From assembly GCF_050113635.1 (NCBI RefSeq), contig NZ_JBNJLT010000007.1, positions 62,001 through 126,000 of the forward strand: a DNA stretch of 64,000 nucleotides, read 5' to 3'. This stretch comes from Marinimicrobium sp050113635 (GTDB lineage Bacteria > Pseudomonadota > Gammaproteobacteria > Pseudomonadales > Cellvibrionaceae). This document shows positions 1-8,756 of this stretch, piece after piece. The notes under the pieces are model-generated. The model saw only the letters and a program-made list of their open reading frames with translations. It was not told where the DNA came from and did no database searches. The translations under genes and the position numbers were made by a program. Every line of letters begins with the position of its first letter. The first letter of the stretch is position 1.

Positions 1-1
1 G

Positions 2-1132
2 CGCGAAGGGGAGGTGCCCGAGGAAGAGCTGGAGAGGGCCTTCAACCGGCAGAATGTCTGGAAGCGTATCGCCATCGTGGCTGCAGGACCGCTGGCCAAC
101 TTTATTCTGGCGGTGCTGCTGTTTTGGCTGTTGATGATTCCCGGTACGCAGGAGCCGATTCCGGTGATCGGGGAGGTCGCTCCGGGATCCGTGGCGGCGA
201 GCGCCGGTTTGGAGCCGGGCCAGGAAATACTGTCCGTTGATGGCCAGCCTACGCCCACATGGCAGGCGCTGCATCAGCAGTTGCTGCGCCGTCTGGGGGA
301 GAGTGGCACCATCAGTTTCCGCGTGAAGTACCCGGACTCCGAGCTGCAGTATGTTTCTCAGGCGAGTCTGGAGAACTGGCTGCGAGGGGTGGACGAGCCC
401 GACCCAGTGGCCGGCCTGGGGTTGACGCTGGACCGGCCCAATACCCGGCCTATCATCGGAGAGGTAGTGGCTGACAGCCCGGCTGCTCAGGCGGGGCTGC
501 AGGTGGGAGACCGCGTGTTAAGCGCCGATGGCCAGCCTGTTCCGGACTGGATGCACTGGGTGAACTACGTTCGCGAGCGGCCCGGCGAAGAAATTCAGGT
601 CATTGTGGAACGCGAAGGGGGGCAAGAGAGTCTAGTGGTGACGCCCGATACCGTGAATCAGGACGGGGAACGGTTTGGCCGCGTCGGCGTTGCCCTGCAG
701 TGGCAGCCCTGGCCGGAAGAGCGTATCCGGGAGTACCGGTACGGACCCGTTGAGTCTTTTGTGGCCGGGGTGGACCGTACCTGGGAAACCGCTGGGTTTG
801 TCCTGCTGTCCGTTAAAAAGCTGGTGGTGGGGGAGATATCTACAAAGAACTTGAGCGGCCCCATCACCATTGCTAAGGTGGCGGGCGATTCTGCCGAGGG
901 AGGGTGGAAAAGTTTTGTCGGGTTTGTGGCGTTACTGAGCATATTTTTAGGTGTGTTCAACCTGCTGCCCATTCCCGTGCTTGATGGCGGACACCTGCTG
1001 TATTACTTCATTGAGGTCATCAAGGGCAGTCCGGTATCCGAGCGGGTCCAGCAAGTGGGTTATCAAATGGGGCTGGTTATGGTGGTCGGGCTCATGGTGC
1101 TGGCTTTTTACAACGACATTATGCGGCTTTAG
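2..1132 (+). CDS. rseP: Regulator of sigma-E protease RseP (site-2 protease), 5' end outside the window
   Basis: Intramembrane zinc metalloprotease of the M50 family, which cleaves the membrane-bound anti-sigma factor in the envelope stress response. The reading frame is open from base 2, so the gene starts upstream; the GTG at 14 is not the real start. The HExxH zinc motif and first transmembrane helix are therefore not visible. What is visible: the segment VAAGPLANF leading into a membrane helix, two PDZ domains (roughly residues 45-125 and 145-215 of the visible part, each with a GL.xGD/Q-type signature), and the C-terminal NLLPIPVLDGGH motif that supplies the third zinc ligand, followed by a last membrane helix. 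It is followed by bamA 52 bases downstream, the usual order in gammaproteobacteria, linking outer-membrane assembly to its stress sensor. Confidence 0.95.
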   Translation, partial: REGEVPEEELERAFNRQNVWKRIAIVAAGPLANFILAVLLFWLLMIPGTQEPIPVIGEVAPGSVAASAGLEPGQEILSVDGQPTPTWQALHQQLLRRLGESGTISFRVKYPDSELQYVSQASLENWLRGVDEPDPVAGLGLTLDRPNTRPIIGEVVADSPAAQAGLQVGDRVLSADGQPVPDWMHWVNYVRERPGEEIQVIVEREGGQESLVVTPDTVNQDGERFGRVGVALQWQPWPEERIREYRYGPVESFVAGVDRTWETAGFVLLSVKKLVVGEISTKNLSGPITIAKVAGDSAEGGWKSFVGFVALLSIFLGVFNLLPIPVLDGGHLLYYFIEVIKGSPVSERVQQVGYQMGLVMVVGLMVLAFYNDIMRL

Positions 1133-1184
1133 GCCTGGGCAAAGCGCCGGGCGGCGTGTGATCTTAACTGATAAAGACGTTTCT

Positions 1185-3866
1185 ATGATGCGAGTTTGGA
1201 TGCGATTGACGGGGTTGATGCTGGCCATGCTGCTCTCGGCGGCAGTACAGGCCCAGAGTTTTCAGATCAACGATATTCGGTTGGAAGGGCTGCAGCGGGT
1301 GTCCGCCGGTACAGTCTTTAGCGCACTGCCGCTGAGGGTTGGCGACCAGGTGACCTCAGAAGATATTCGTGCCGCCACCCGTTCACTGTTCCAGGTAGGG
1401 TATTTTAGTGACGTGGCCATGGGGCGCGATGGCGATGTGTTGGTCGTGCGGTTGGAAGAGCGTCCGGCGATCAACGAAATTACCATTGAGGGCAACAAGG
1501 TTATTAAAACCGAAGACCTTATGGGCAGCTTGCGTGAAAATGATTTGTTCGAAGGGCAGATCTTTCAGCGCGCGACCCTGGAGGGCATCAGTCAGGCGCT
1601 GGAGCGTGAATATATCGGGCAGGGGCGTTACGGTGCCTCCGTTGATATTGATGTGGAAGACCTGCCGCGTAACCAGGTAAAAGTGACGGTAAACGTCAAC
1701 GAAGGCAAACCGGCGCGAATCAAGGGTATTAATATTGTCGGCAATGAGGTTTTCAGTAACGAAGATTTGCTGGATAACTTCGAACTGAAGTCTTCAGGGT
1801 GGTTTTCCTGGATCTCCGGTGATGATAAATACTCGCGCGAAAAACTGACTGGCGATATTGAAACCCTGGAATCCTATTACCTGGACCGCGGTTACCTGAG
1901 CTTTCGCATCGACTCCACGCAGGTAGCACTCAGCCCGGATAAATCCAAAATTTACATTACCCTCAATGTCTCCGAAGGCGAGATCTATACGGTCAGTGAT
2001 GTTGAACTGGCGGGCGATCTCAAACTGCCTGAAGAATTGGTGCGCCGCATGATCATGCTGCGCGAGGGCGATACCTTCTCCCAGATTCTGATGACCAACT
2101 CCTCCGAGTACATAACGCAGCGGCTGGGCAATGAAGGCTATACGTTTGCCGAAGTGGAGGGGATCCCGGAAAAAAACGATGAAGACAAAACCGTTAAACT
2201 GACCTTCTTCGTTGACCCGGGCCAGCGAGCGTATGTTCGCCGTATCAACTTCAAGGGCAACACCAAAACCATTGACGAAGTATTGCGCCGTGAAATGCGT
2301 CAGATGGAAGGCGGTGCGGCGTCCAATTCCCAAATTGAGCACTCCAAAGTTCGTCTTGATCGTCTGGGTTTCTTTAAAGAAGTGAATGTGGAAACCAATG
2401 AAGTCCCAGGCACCAGCGACCAGGTGGACGTCGAGTATACGGTCGAAGAATCACCGTCGGGCAGCATGGGGCTGCAAGTGGGCTATGCGCAGTACACCGG
2501 CCTCTTGCTGTCCGCCAGTATCCAGCAGAATAACTGGTTTGGTACGGGTAAGCAGGTGGGCTTCTCACTGAGTAATAGCCGCTTCCAGACCGCTTACAAC
2601 TTCAGCTACAACGACCCCTATTTTACAAAGGACGGTGTGAGTCGCGGGTTTAACCTCTACTACACCCAAAGCGACTATGCGAACTACAACGTCTCCGGTT
2701 ACAGCACCGATGTATATGGCGCAAAAATGAGCTTTGGCTACCCGATTTCCGAGATTGAGCGGATCGGCTTTAGTATTGAGGGACGTGATCTCACGGTGAA
2801 AGCGAGCCGCTACTCCGCGCGCGAGATCGTTCGTTCGCCGATGATCCCGGTAGGGTCCCGTTATATCACCCAGGATCAGTACAGCGAGGTGCTGGATAAT
2901 CTCGCAACGGGACGAGACTTCCCCAATAACTTCACCGGCAATACCGTCACGGAAGAAATGCTGGGCGAGCCGGGCTACATCGACCTGTACGGCGGAGAGT
3001 TTCAGGATGCGCTGGTTGGCTTCAATTACGTTCGCTCTACCTTGAACCGAGGCATGATGGCGACCCGAGGCAGCTCCCAGCGTTTTTCTCTGGAGGCCTC
3101 TGTGCCCGGTGGGGACCTTGAGTACTATAAACTGCAGTATCAGGCGGAAACCTATAAACCGTTGACGCGTGCGCTGACGCTTAAACTGCGCACTCGTCTG
3201 GGGTATGTAGACAGTTATGGTGACACAGAGTTACCGTTCTTCGAGCATTTCTACGCGGGTGGTTTTGGTTCCGTGCGCGGCTTTGAGCGCAACAGCCTGG
3301 GGCCGCGCTCAACGCCTTATGAAAGTTCTGTGACCGTGCCCTACGCCTGGGATGACGCCAATGGTGATGGCGTGCCCACCTCTGGGGAACTCTCCAATGC
3401 GTATCTGCTGTGTGAAAACCCGGATGATCTCGCGGGTGTTCCCACCGGCACTGGCACCGCCTTTAATTCCAACAGCTTTAAATGTCGCCCGGGTGAATTG
3501 GTCACTCAGTACAGTGTTGCCCAAAATCAGCTAGGGAGTCGCAACAGTCGTTATGACGCCTTTGGCGGCAACATTCTCACTGAGTTTGGCGCTGAGATCC
3601 TGTTCCCATTGCCCTTCATCAAGGATCAGCGCATGCTGCAATCGAGCTTCTTTGTCGAAGCGGGTAATGTTTTCAGCACTAACTGCAGCGAATTGCAGCG
3701 CAACTGCTACGAGCCGGACCTGAATCACCTCAGCGCCTCGGCCGGCCTGGGGCTGACCTGGATCACAGGCTTTGGACCATTGACCTTTGCAGTGGCTCGC
3801 CCGATCAACGAGAATGAAGAAGACAAAGCGGAATTTTTCCAATTTTCGTTGGGTGGATCCTTCTAA
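1185..3866 (+). CDS. bamA: Outer-membrane protein assembly factor BamA
   Basis: Omp85-family core of the BAM complex that inserts beta-barrel proteins into the outer membrane. I chose the ATG at 1185 (a second ATG follows at 1188), because a signal peptide ending in AAVQAQ follows directly; the frame is open back to 951, but that part overlaps rseP in another frame. The protein is 893 residues: signal peptide, five POTRA domains to about residue 420, then a beta-barrel ending in the terminal phenylalanine GGSF. The lid-loop motif VRGF lies at 697-700. The protein is longer than the roughly 810-residue E. coli protein, and about 46 of the extra residues lie after VRGF in a loop containing several cysteines. 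It is probably cotranscribed with rseP and followed by skp. Confidence 0.96.
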   Translation: MMRVWMRLTGLMLAMLLSAAVQAQSFQINDIRLEGLQRVSAGTVFSALPLRVGDQVTSEDIRAATRSLFQVGYFSDVAMGRDGDVLVVRLEERPAINEITIEGNKVIKTEDLMGSLRENDLFEGQIFQRATLEGISQALEREYIGQGRYGASVDIDVEDLPRNQVKVTVNVNEGKPARIKGINIVGNEVFSNEDLLDNFELKSSGWFSWISGDDKYSREKLTGDIETLESYYLDRGYLSFRIDSTQVALSPDKSKIYITLNVSEGEIYTVSDVELAGDLKLPEELVRRMIMLREGDTFSQILMTNSSEYITQRLGNEGYTFAEVEGIPEKNDEDKTVKLTFFVDPGQRAYVRRINFKGNTKTIDEVLRREMRQMEGGAASNSQIEHSKVRLDRLGFFKEVNVETNEVPGTSDQVDVEYTVEESPSGSMGLQVGYAQYTGLLLSASIQQNNWFGTGKQVGFSLSNSRFQTAYNFSYNDPYFTKDGVSRGFNLYYTQSDYANYNVSGYSTDVYGAKMSFGYPISEIERIGFSIEGRDLTVKASRYSAREIVRSPMIPVGSRYITQDQYSEVLDNLATGRDFPNNFTGNTVTEEMLGEPGYIDLYGGEFQDALVGFNYVRSTLNRGMMATRGSSQRFSLEASVPGGDLEYYKLQYQAETYKPLTRALTLKLRTRLGYVDSYGDTELPFFEHFYAGGFGSVRGFERNSLGPRSTPYESSVTVPYAWDDANGDGVPTSGELSNAYLLCENPDDLAGVPTGTGTAFNSNSFKCRPGELVTQYSVAQNQLGSRNSRYDAFGGNILTEFGAEILFPLPFIKDQRMLQSSFFVEAGNVFSTNCSELQRNCYEPDLNHLSASAGLGLTWITGFGPLTFAVARPINENEEDKAEFFQFSLGGSF

Positions 3867-3930
3867 CGCGGTATGATTGGCTCCTTTTCGGATCCCCGCG
3901 TGGAACACCGGGTCCCCCAATGGCTTCTTT

Positions 3931-3958
3931 CGGCCCTGGTATCAGGGCCGTTTCGTTT
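3931..3958 (+). terminator. Hairpin with T-rich tail between bamA and skp
   Basis: CGGCCCTG (3931-3938) pairs with CAGGGCCG (3943-3950) across a four-base GTAT loop and is followed by TTTCGTTT. It looks like a partial intrinsic terminator or attenuator that would reduce read-through from bamA into skp. The interrupted T run suggests leaky termination. Confidence 0.55.
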
Positions 3959-3993
3959 CCTAAGTCACTGATAATACAGAGGAATTTTTCGTC

Positions 3994-4509
3994 ATGATGG
4001 CAAAAGTAAAACACTTCGCGCTGGCTATCACCCTGATATTGGGCGCCCCCTTGGCCCTGGCAGAGGGTAAGGTGGTGATTCTGGACCTTCAGGCGGCTGT
4101 GTTGAGCACTGACGCTGCACAAACGCGCCTGGAAACCCTGGAAAAGGATGAAGATTACGCGGCGTTGCGCACTCGCTATCAAAGCTTGACCTCCGATCTG
4201 CAGGCTTTTCAGGAAGATGCCCAAAAGAACGGCATGACCTGGTCAGACGAGCAAAAGCAGCAGAAGCAGGAAGAGATGCGTGGCATGCGCGAGCAGTACG
4301 AACGCACTGTTCAGGCGCTGCAGGGCGAACGTCAGCAGGTCATGCAGGCGATTATGCAGGAAATGGGTGGCCGAACCCAGGAAGCTCTGGCTCAATTGAT
4401 TGAGGCTGAAAAAATCGACTTGGTCCTGAACAGCCAAAGTGCATTTCACGCCTCTGAAGATTACGATATCACCGCCAAACTGACCGAAATGCTGAATAAG
4501 AGCAATTGA
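3994..4509 (+). CDS. skp: Periplasmic chaperone Skp/OmpH
   Basis: Holds unfolded outer-membrane proteins in the periplasm on their way to BamA. It has 171 residues, close to the family's usual 160-170. An N-terminal signal peptide ends in LALA (about residue 23), followed by the short beta segment KVVILDLQAAVL and a long, charged, Q/E-rich helical hairpin (residues 45-135) that forms the tentacle of the jellyfish-shaped trimer. A GAGGAA ribosome site lies nine bases before the ATG. It sits between bamA and lpxD, as in E. coli. Confidence 0.93.
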   Translation: MMAKVKHFALAITLILGAPLALAEGKVVILDLQAAVLSTDAAQTRLETLEKDEDYAALRTRYQSLTSDLQAFQEDAQKNGMTWSDEQKQQKQEEMRGMREQYERTVQALQGERQQVMQAIMQEMGGRTQEALAQLIEAEKIDLVLNSQSAFHASEDYDITAKLTEMLNKSN

Positions 4510-4522
4510 TTGAGGGCTTGAT

Positions 4523-5542
4523 GTGGCACAAGCCTATTCTTTGGCAGAGTTAGCCGCCTGGTTGGGAGCAGACTTCGAAGGCGATGGGGAATGCTCTCTG
4601 ACGGGGCTGGCCACGCTTCAGAATGCCCAACCGGGGCAACTGAGCTTTATTGCCAACCCTAAATACCGCAAGTATCTCTCTGAAACCCGTGCTTCCGCTG
4701 TGATCGTAAAACCGGATATGGCGTCGGACTTCGAGGGAAACAAGCTGCTTACCGACTCGCCCTATGAGGCTTACGCACGCCTCACGGAGCGCTTTGATGA
4801 CCGCCGCCCCGGCCTGCCGGGGCAGCATCCGACCGCAGTGATCGGCGAAGACTGTGAGATCGACGACACGGCGTCCATTGGTCCCCACGTCGTTCTGGGT
4901 AATAACGTTCGGGTGGGTCCCGGTGTCGAGTTGAGTGCGGGTGTGGTCGTCGGAGATGGCTGCTCGATAGGAGAGGGCACTCGAATTGCTCCGCGCGCAG
5001 TGCTGTATCACAACATTCGAGTAGGGCGTCATTGCGTAATTCACAGCGGAGCGGTGATTGGCGCCGATGGTTTCGGTTTTGCTCCCTCTGGTGAAGGGTG
5101 GCTAAAAATCCACCAGCTCGGAGGGGTTTACCTGGGGGATGGTGTTGAAGTCGGGGCCGGGACCACAATTGATCGCGGCGCTCTGGATGACACCTGGATT
5201 GATGATGGCGTAAAAATCGATAATCAGGTGCAAATTGCTCACAATGTACGCATTGGTAAAAATACCGCCATTGCTGGTCAGGCGGGTATTGCCGGTAGTA
5301 CGACGGTAGGAGAGAATTGTACTTTTGCCGGTGGCGTTGGCGTTGTTGGCCATATTGATATCACAGATGGCGTCCATGTTACGGGGATGACCATGGTAAC
5401 TCACTCTATTGACGAGCCTGGTTCATACTCCGCCGGGACGCCGTTCTCGACCACCCGTGAGTGGCGCCGTAACGCGGTGCGTTTCAGACAATTGAACGAG
5501 CTGGCGCTGCGCCTGAAAAAGCTCGATCAACAGACCGAATAA
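4523..5542 (+). CDS. lpxD: UDP-3-O-(3-hydroxyacyl)glucosamine N-acyltransferase LpxD
   Basis: Third step of lipid A synthesis: transfers a 3-hydroxyacyl chain from ACP to the amine of UDP-3-O-acyl-glucosamine in the cytoplasm. It has 339 residues with a GTG start. The N-terminal uridine-binding domain (1-100, with the LSFIANPKY block) precedes a left-handed parallel beta-helix of hexapeptide repeats (about 105-300). The catalytic histidine is H240 in QIAHNVRIG, matching H239 of E. coli. It starts 13 bases after skp. Confidence 0.96.
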   Translation: MAQAYSLAELAAWLGADFEGDGECSLTGLATLQNAQPGQLSFIANPKYRKYLSETRASAVIVKPDMASDFEGNKLLTDSPYEAYARLTERFDDRRPGLPGQHPTAVIGEDCEIDDTASIGPHVVLGNNVRVGPGVELSAGVVVGDGCSIGEGTRIAPRAVLYHNIRVGRHCVIHSGAVIGADGFGFAPSGEGWLKIHQLGGVYLGDGVEVGAGTTIDRGALDDTWIDDGVKIDNQVQIAHNVRIGKNTAIAGQAGIAGSTTVGENCTFAGGVGVVGHIDITDGVHVTGMTMVTHSIDEPGSYSAGTPFSTTREWRRNAVRFRQLNELALRLKKLDQQTE

Positions 5543-5627
5543 CCGAGGCGACGCCTGTTATGGCGTTGCGGATTAATAGAGCCGGCCGCTGTCGCCCGGC
5601 GATTATGTATATCAAGGGTCGTTGACT

Positions 5628-6065
5628 ATGATGGATGTTAGAGAAATTCGTGAATACCTGCCCCACCGTTACCCGTTTTTGCTGGTGGATCGGGTGGTAG
5701 AGCTGGTGGAGCACGAATCAATTGTCGCATACAAGAATATTTCGGTGAACGAAGAGGTATTCAACGGCCACTTTCCCCAAAGCCCGATTTTCCCCGGTGT
5801 GCTCATTCTGGAAGCGCTGGCCCAGGCCTCTGGTATTCTGGGCTTTAAAAGCGTTAACAAAACGCCGGAAGATGGCTCTATCTATCTGTTCGCCGGCGTG
5901 GACAATGTGCGCTTCAAGCGCCAGGTGATTCCGGGAGATCGATTGACGCTGGAATCACGGGTGGTGTCAGTCAAGCGCGGAATCTGGAAATTCGAATGCA
6001 AGGCGAGTGTGGACGGCGCATTGGCGGCCTCCGCCACCATTATGTGTGCAGACCGCCAGGTTTGA
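5628..6065 (+). CDS. fabZ: 3-hydroxyacyl-ACP dehydratase FabZ
   Basis: Dehydrates beta-hydroxyacyl-ACP in type II fatty acid synthesis. Its location inside the lpx cluster reflects competition for the shared 3-hydroxyacyl-ACP pool. It has 145 residues from ATG 5628, preferred because AAGGG lies about nine bases upstream and because the product then begins MMDVREIREYLPHRYPF, as in Pseudomonas; a TTG at 5622 is possible. Hot-dog fold signatures are present: LPHRYPFLLVDRV at the start, and the active-site GHFP histidine with the glutamate in ILEALAQASG. Confidence 0.96.
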   Translation: MMDVREIREYLPHRYPFLLVDRVVELVEHESIVAYKNISVNEEVFNGHFPQSPIFPGVLILEALAQASGILGFKSVNKTPEDGSIYLFAGVDNVRFKRQVIPGDRLTLESRVVSVKRGIWKFECKASVDGALAASATIMCADRQV

Positions 6066-6137
6066 TCCCGGCTCGATCTCGATAGTGGTCAAAGTGGCCA
6101 AATAGAGAGACGGCCCATTTTCAGGTTCCAGAGAAGA

Positions 6138-6920
6138 GTGAGGCAAGCCTTGATTCACCCCTCAGCGATTGTTCACCCCGACGCTCGGTTGGCACCCGAT
6201 GTTACAGTAGGGCCTTGGACCCTGATTGGCGCAGATGTAGAGGTTGGTGCAGGCACGGTGATTGACTCCCACGTGGTGATTAAGGGGCCGACCCGTATCG
6301 GTGAGCACAACCGTTTCTATCCCTTTTCCACCATCGGTGAAGACACGCCGGATCTGAAATACGATGGTGAACCCACCCGTTTGGTGATTGGCAACCACAA
6401 CACCATTCGTGAGGGCGTCACCATTCACCGGGGCACGGTGCAGGACCGCAGTGAGACCACCATCGGGGATCACAACCTGCTAATGGCCTACGTACACGTC
6501 GGTCACGACAGTGTGCTGGGTAACCATTGTATTCTGGTGAACAATACCGCGCTGGCCGGTCACGTTCACATCGGTGACTGGGCAATTCTCAGCGGTTTCA
6601 CACTGGTACACCAATATTGCCATATCGGTGCCCACAGCTTTACAGGAATGGGCACCGCGCTTGGTAAAGATCTGCCCGCCTATGTCATGGCCAGCGGCAA
6701 CCCAGCGGCGGCCAAAAGTATTAATGCCGAAGGCTTGCGCCGCCGCGGTTTCAGCAAAGACGATATTGCGTCGATTCAACGCGCTTTCAAAGTGTTGTAC
6801 CGCCGCGGCTATACCATGAGCGAAGCGATGGAATCGCTAAATGATATGGCCGGAGATTGCGAGGCTTTGCAGGTGATGGTCGAATCCATCCAGAATTCAT
6901 CCCGCGGTATTGTTCGGTAG
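6138..6920 (+). CDS. lpxA: UDP-N-acetylglucosamine acyltransferase LpxA
   Basis: First step of lipid A synthesis: acylates the 3-OH of UDP-GlcNAc. It has about 260 residues of hexapeptide-repeat beta-helix (residues 5-190), followed by a helical C-terminal domain. The catalytic region VHVGHDSVLGNH is present. The start is uncertain: GTG 6138 gives the longest protein, but TTG 6150 has a GAGG ribosome site six bases upstream and gives the more usual beginning MIHPSAIVHP. It lies 72 bases after fabZ and eight before lpxB. Confidence 0.95.
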   Translation: MRQALIHPSAIVHPDARLAPDVTVGPWTLIGADVEVGAGTVIDSHVVIKGPTRIGEHNRFYPFSTIGEDTPDLKYDGEPTRLVIGNHNTIREGVTIHRGTVQDRSETTIGDHNLLMAYVHVGHDSVLGNHCILVNNTALAGHVHIGDWAILSGFTLVHQYCHIGAHSFTGMGTALGKDLPAYVMASGNPAAAKSINAEGLRRRGFSKDDIASIQRAFKVLYRRGYTMSEAMESLNDMAGDCEALQVMVESIQNSSRGIVR

Positions 6921-6928
6921 AGGTTGCC

Positions 6929-8098
6929 ATGACCGAGCACATTAGCCGCACATCCAGCCGTTTGCAGATTGGCATGGTAGTGGGCGAGTCTTCAGGCGAT
7001 ATTCTTGGGGCGGCGCTGATGCGGGCCCTGCGTCAGCACTTTCCTGACTGCGAGTTCAGCGGTATCGGCGGGCCGCGAATGTTAGAGCAGGGTTTTCACT
7101 CCTTTTTTCCGATGGACCGTCTCTCGGTAATGGGATTGATTGACCCGCTCAAACGCTTGCCTGAGCTGCTGAAAATTCGTAAGTTTATCAAGCGCCACTT
7201 CACTGAACAGCCGCCCTCAGTGTTTATTGGTGTGGACTCCCCGGACTTCACCTTGAATATTGAACGCCACCTTCGCGAGGCGGGCATACCGACCGCGCAT
7301 TACGTGAGCCCCTCGGTTTGGGCGTGGCGGCAGGGACGGATCAAAGGCATTAAGCGGAGCGTCGATCTGATGCTGACACTGTTGCCGTTTGAAGCTGATT
7401 TTTACCGTGAGCACAAAGTGCCCGTGGAGTTTGTGGGGCACCACCTGGCCGATGAAATCCCCATGGATGTCGATCGTAAAGCGGCTCGCTCAGCCCTGAG
7501 AATTCGCGAGGATGGGCCTCTGGTGGCGCTGCTACCGGGCAGTCGCAGTGGTGAAGTGGAACAGCTGGGAACGCTGTTTTTGAAAGCAGCGCGCCTTTGC
7601 CGGGAAAAGCGGTCTGGAATACAGTTTGTTATTCCTGCGGCGAGTCCCGAGCGGTACCGACAAATCCACCATCAATTATCGGAGTTCGTGGATCTGAATG
7701 TTCACCTGGTCCAGGGCCGTTCCCGGGAAGCCATGGCCGCGGCCGATGTGGCGTTGATCGCCTCCGGGACGACGGCTCTGGAGTGTATGCTGCTGAAAAC
7801 GCCGATGGTAGTGGCTTACAAAATGGGTTCAGTGTCTTATTCGATTATTTCCCGCATGGTGAAAACGAAATACGTTTCGTTACCCAATCTGCTGGCGGGG
7901 CGACGACTGGTCCCTGAGTTGCTGCAAAAAGCAGCCACCCCAGAGGCGCTGAGCACCGAAGTCCTGAACTATTTTGACCACCCGTCACAGACGGAGTCGT
8001 TGCGGGAGACTTTTGCGGATCTGCATCGCGAGTTGGCCTGTAATGCCAGTGATCGCGCGGCTGACGCGCTTGCTGACCTGATCCGGGAGCACGCATGA
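6929..8098 (+). CDS. lpxB: Lipid-A-disaccharide synthase LpxB
   Basis: GT19 glycosyltransferase joining UDP-2,3-diacylglucosamine and lipid X to make the lipid A disaccharide at the inner membrane. It has 389 residues from ATG 6929; the frame is open further up, but only as overlap with lpxA. Visible blocks are GESSGDILGA near the N-terminus, YVSPSVWAWRQGR (active-site region), LLPGSRSGEV, and SGTTALECMLLKTPMVV in the nucleotide-binding C-terminal half. Its stop overlaps the rnhB start (ATGA), so the two are translationally coupled. Confidence 0.96.
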   Translation: MTEHISRTSSRLQIGMVVGESSGDILGAALMRALRQHFPDCEFSGIGGPRMLEQGFHSFFPMDRLSVMGLIDPLKRLPELLKIRKFIKRHFTEQPPSVFIGVDSPDFTLNIERHLREAGIPTAHYVSPSVWAWRQGRIKGIKRSVDLMLTLLPFEADFYREHKVPVEFVGHHLADEIPMDVDRKAARSALRIREDGPLVALLPGSRSGEVEQLGTLFLKAARLCREKRSGIQFVIPAASPERYRQIHHQLSEFVDLNVHLVQGRSREAMAAADVALIASGTTALECMLLKTPMVVAYKMGSVSYSIISRMVKTKYVSLPNLLAGRRLVPELLQKAATPEALSTEVLNYFDHPSQTESLRETFADLHRELACNASDRAADALADLIREHA

Positions 8099-8712
8099 GT
8101 TCGCTGTTGTCGCCGTTTGAACCTGCTTATCGCGGGTTGTTGTTAGCCGGTGTGGATGAAGTCGGGCGGGGTCCGCTGGCGGGCGACGTGGTGGCGGCCG
8201 CCGTTATTTTGAACCCGGAGGCGCCGATTGAAGGATTGAACGACTCCAAAAAACTGACCGAGCGTCGCCGTGAACGCTTGTTTGACGACATTCAGGAAAA
8301 AGCCACCGCCTGGTGTATAGCGCGAGCGTCGGTTGCAGAAATCGATGCGCTGAATATTCTGCAGGCAAGCCTGCTGGCAATGACCCGCGCGGTGCAAGGG
8401 TTACCGCAAACGCCGGAGCATGTGCTGGTGGATGGCAACCGGCTGCCGGAGTGGGACTTTTCAGCCGAGGCGGTGATCAAGGGCGATAGTCGTCACCCGG
8501 CCATTAGTGCGGCTTCTATTTTGGCCAAAGTGGCGCGGGATCGTGAGATGGTCGCGCTGGACAGCGAGTATCCGGGCTACGGGTTCGCGGGCCATAAAGG
8601 CTACCCTACAAAAACGCATTTGGAAGCGCTGGCGCAATTAGGTGTGACGCCCATCCACCGCACCTCCTTCTCGCCAGTACGCGAGCGCCTGGCTCAAGTC
8701 GAGCTGTTTTAA
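8095..8712 (+). CDS. rnhB: Ribonuclease HII
   Basis: Cleaves RNA in RNA/DNA hybrids and single ribonucleotides misincorporated in DNA. It has 205 residues. The catalytic acidic residues lie in GVDEVGRGPLAG, in LVDGN and in the block around ISAASILAKVARD. Its start overlaps the lpxB stop by four bases, and dnaE follows 44 bases later, the order known from E. coli. Confidence 0.95.
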   Translation: MSSLLSPFEPAYRGLLLAGVDEVGRGPLAGDVVAAAVILNPEAPIEGLNDSKKLTERRRERLFDDIQEKATAWCIARASVAEIDALNILQASLLAMTRAVQGLPQTPEHVLVDGNRLPEWDFSAEAVIKGDSRHPAISAASILAKVARDREMVALDSEYPGYGFAGHKGYPTKTHLEALAQLGVTPIHRTSFSPVRERLAQVELF

Positions 8713-8756
8713 AGCCGTACACGGGCTTTACCTTCAAAACTGACCGGACAACCGCA

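Noticed and set aside
951..1184. Upstream extension of the bamA frame
   Set aside because: Overlaps rseP in another frame and would place residues before a clean signal peptide; the ATG at 1185 starts the typical product.
6857..6928. Upstream extension of lpxB
   Set aside because: Lies in the end of lpxA; the ATG at 6929 with AGAGG gives the normal LpxB N-terminus.
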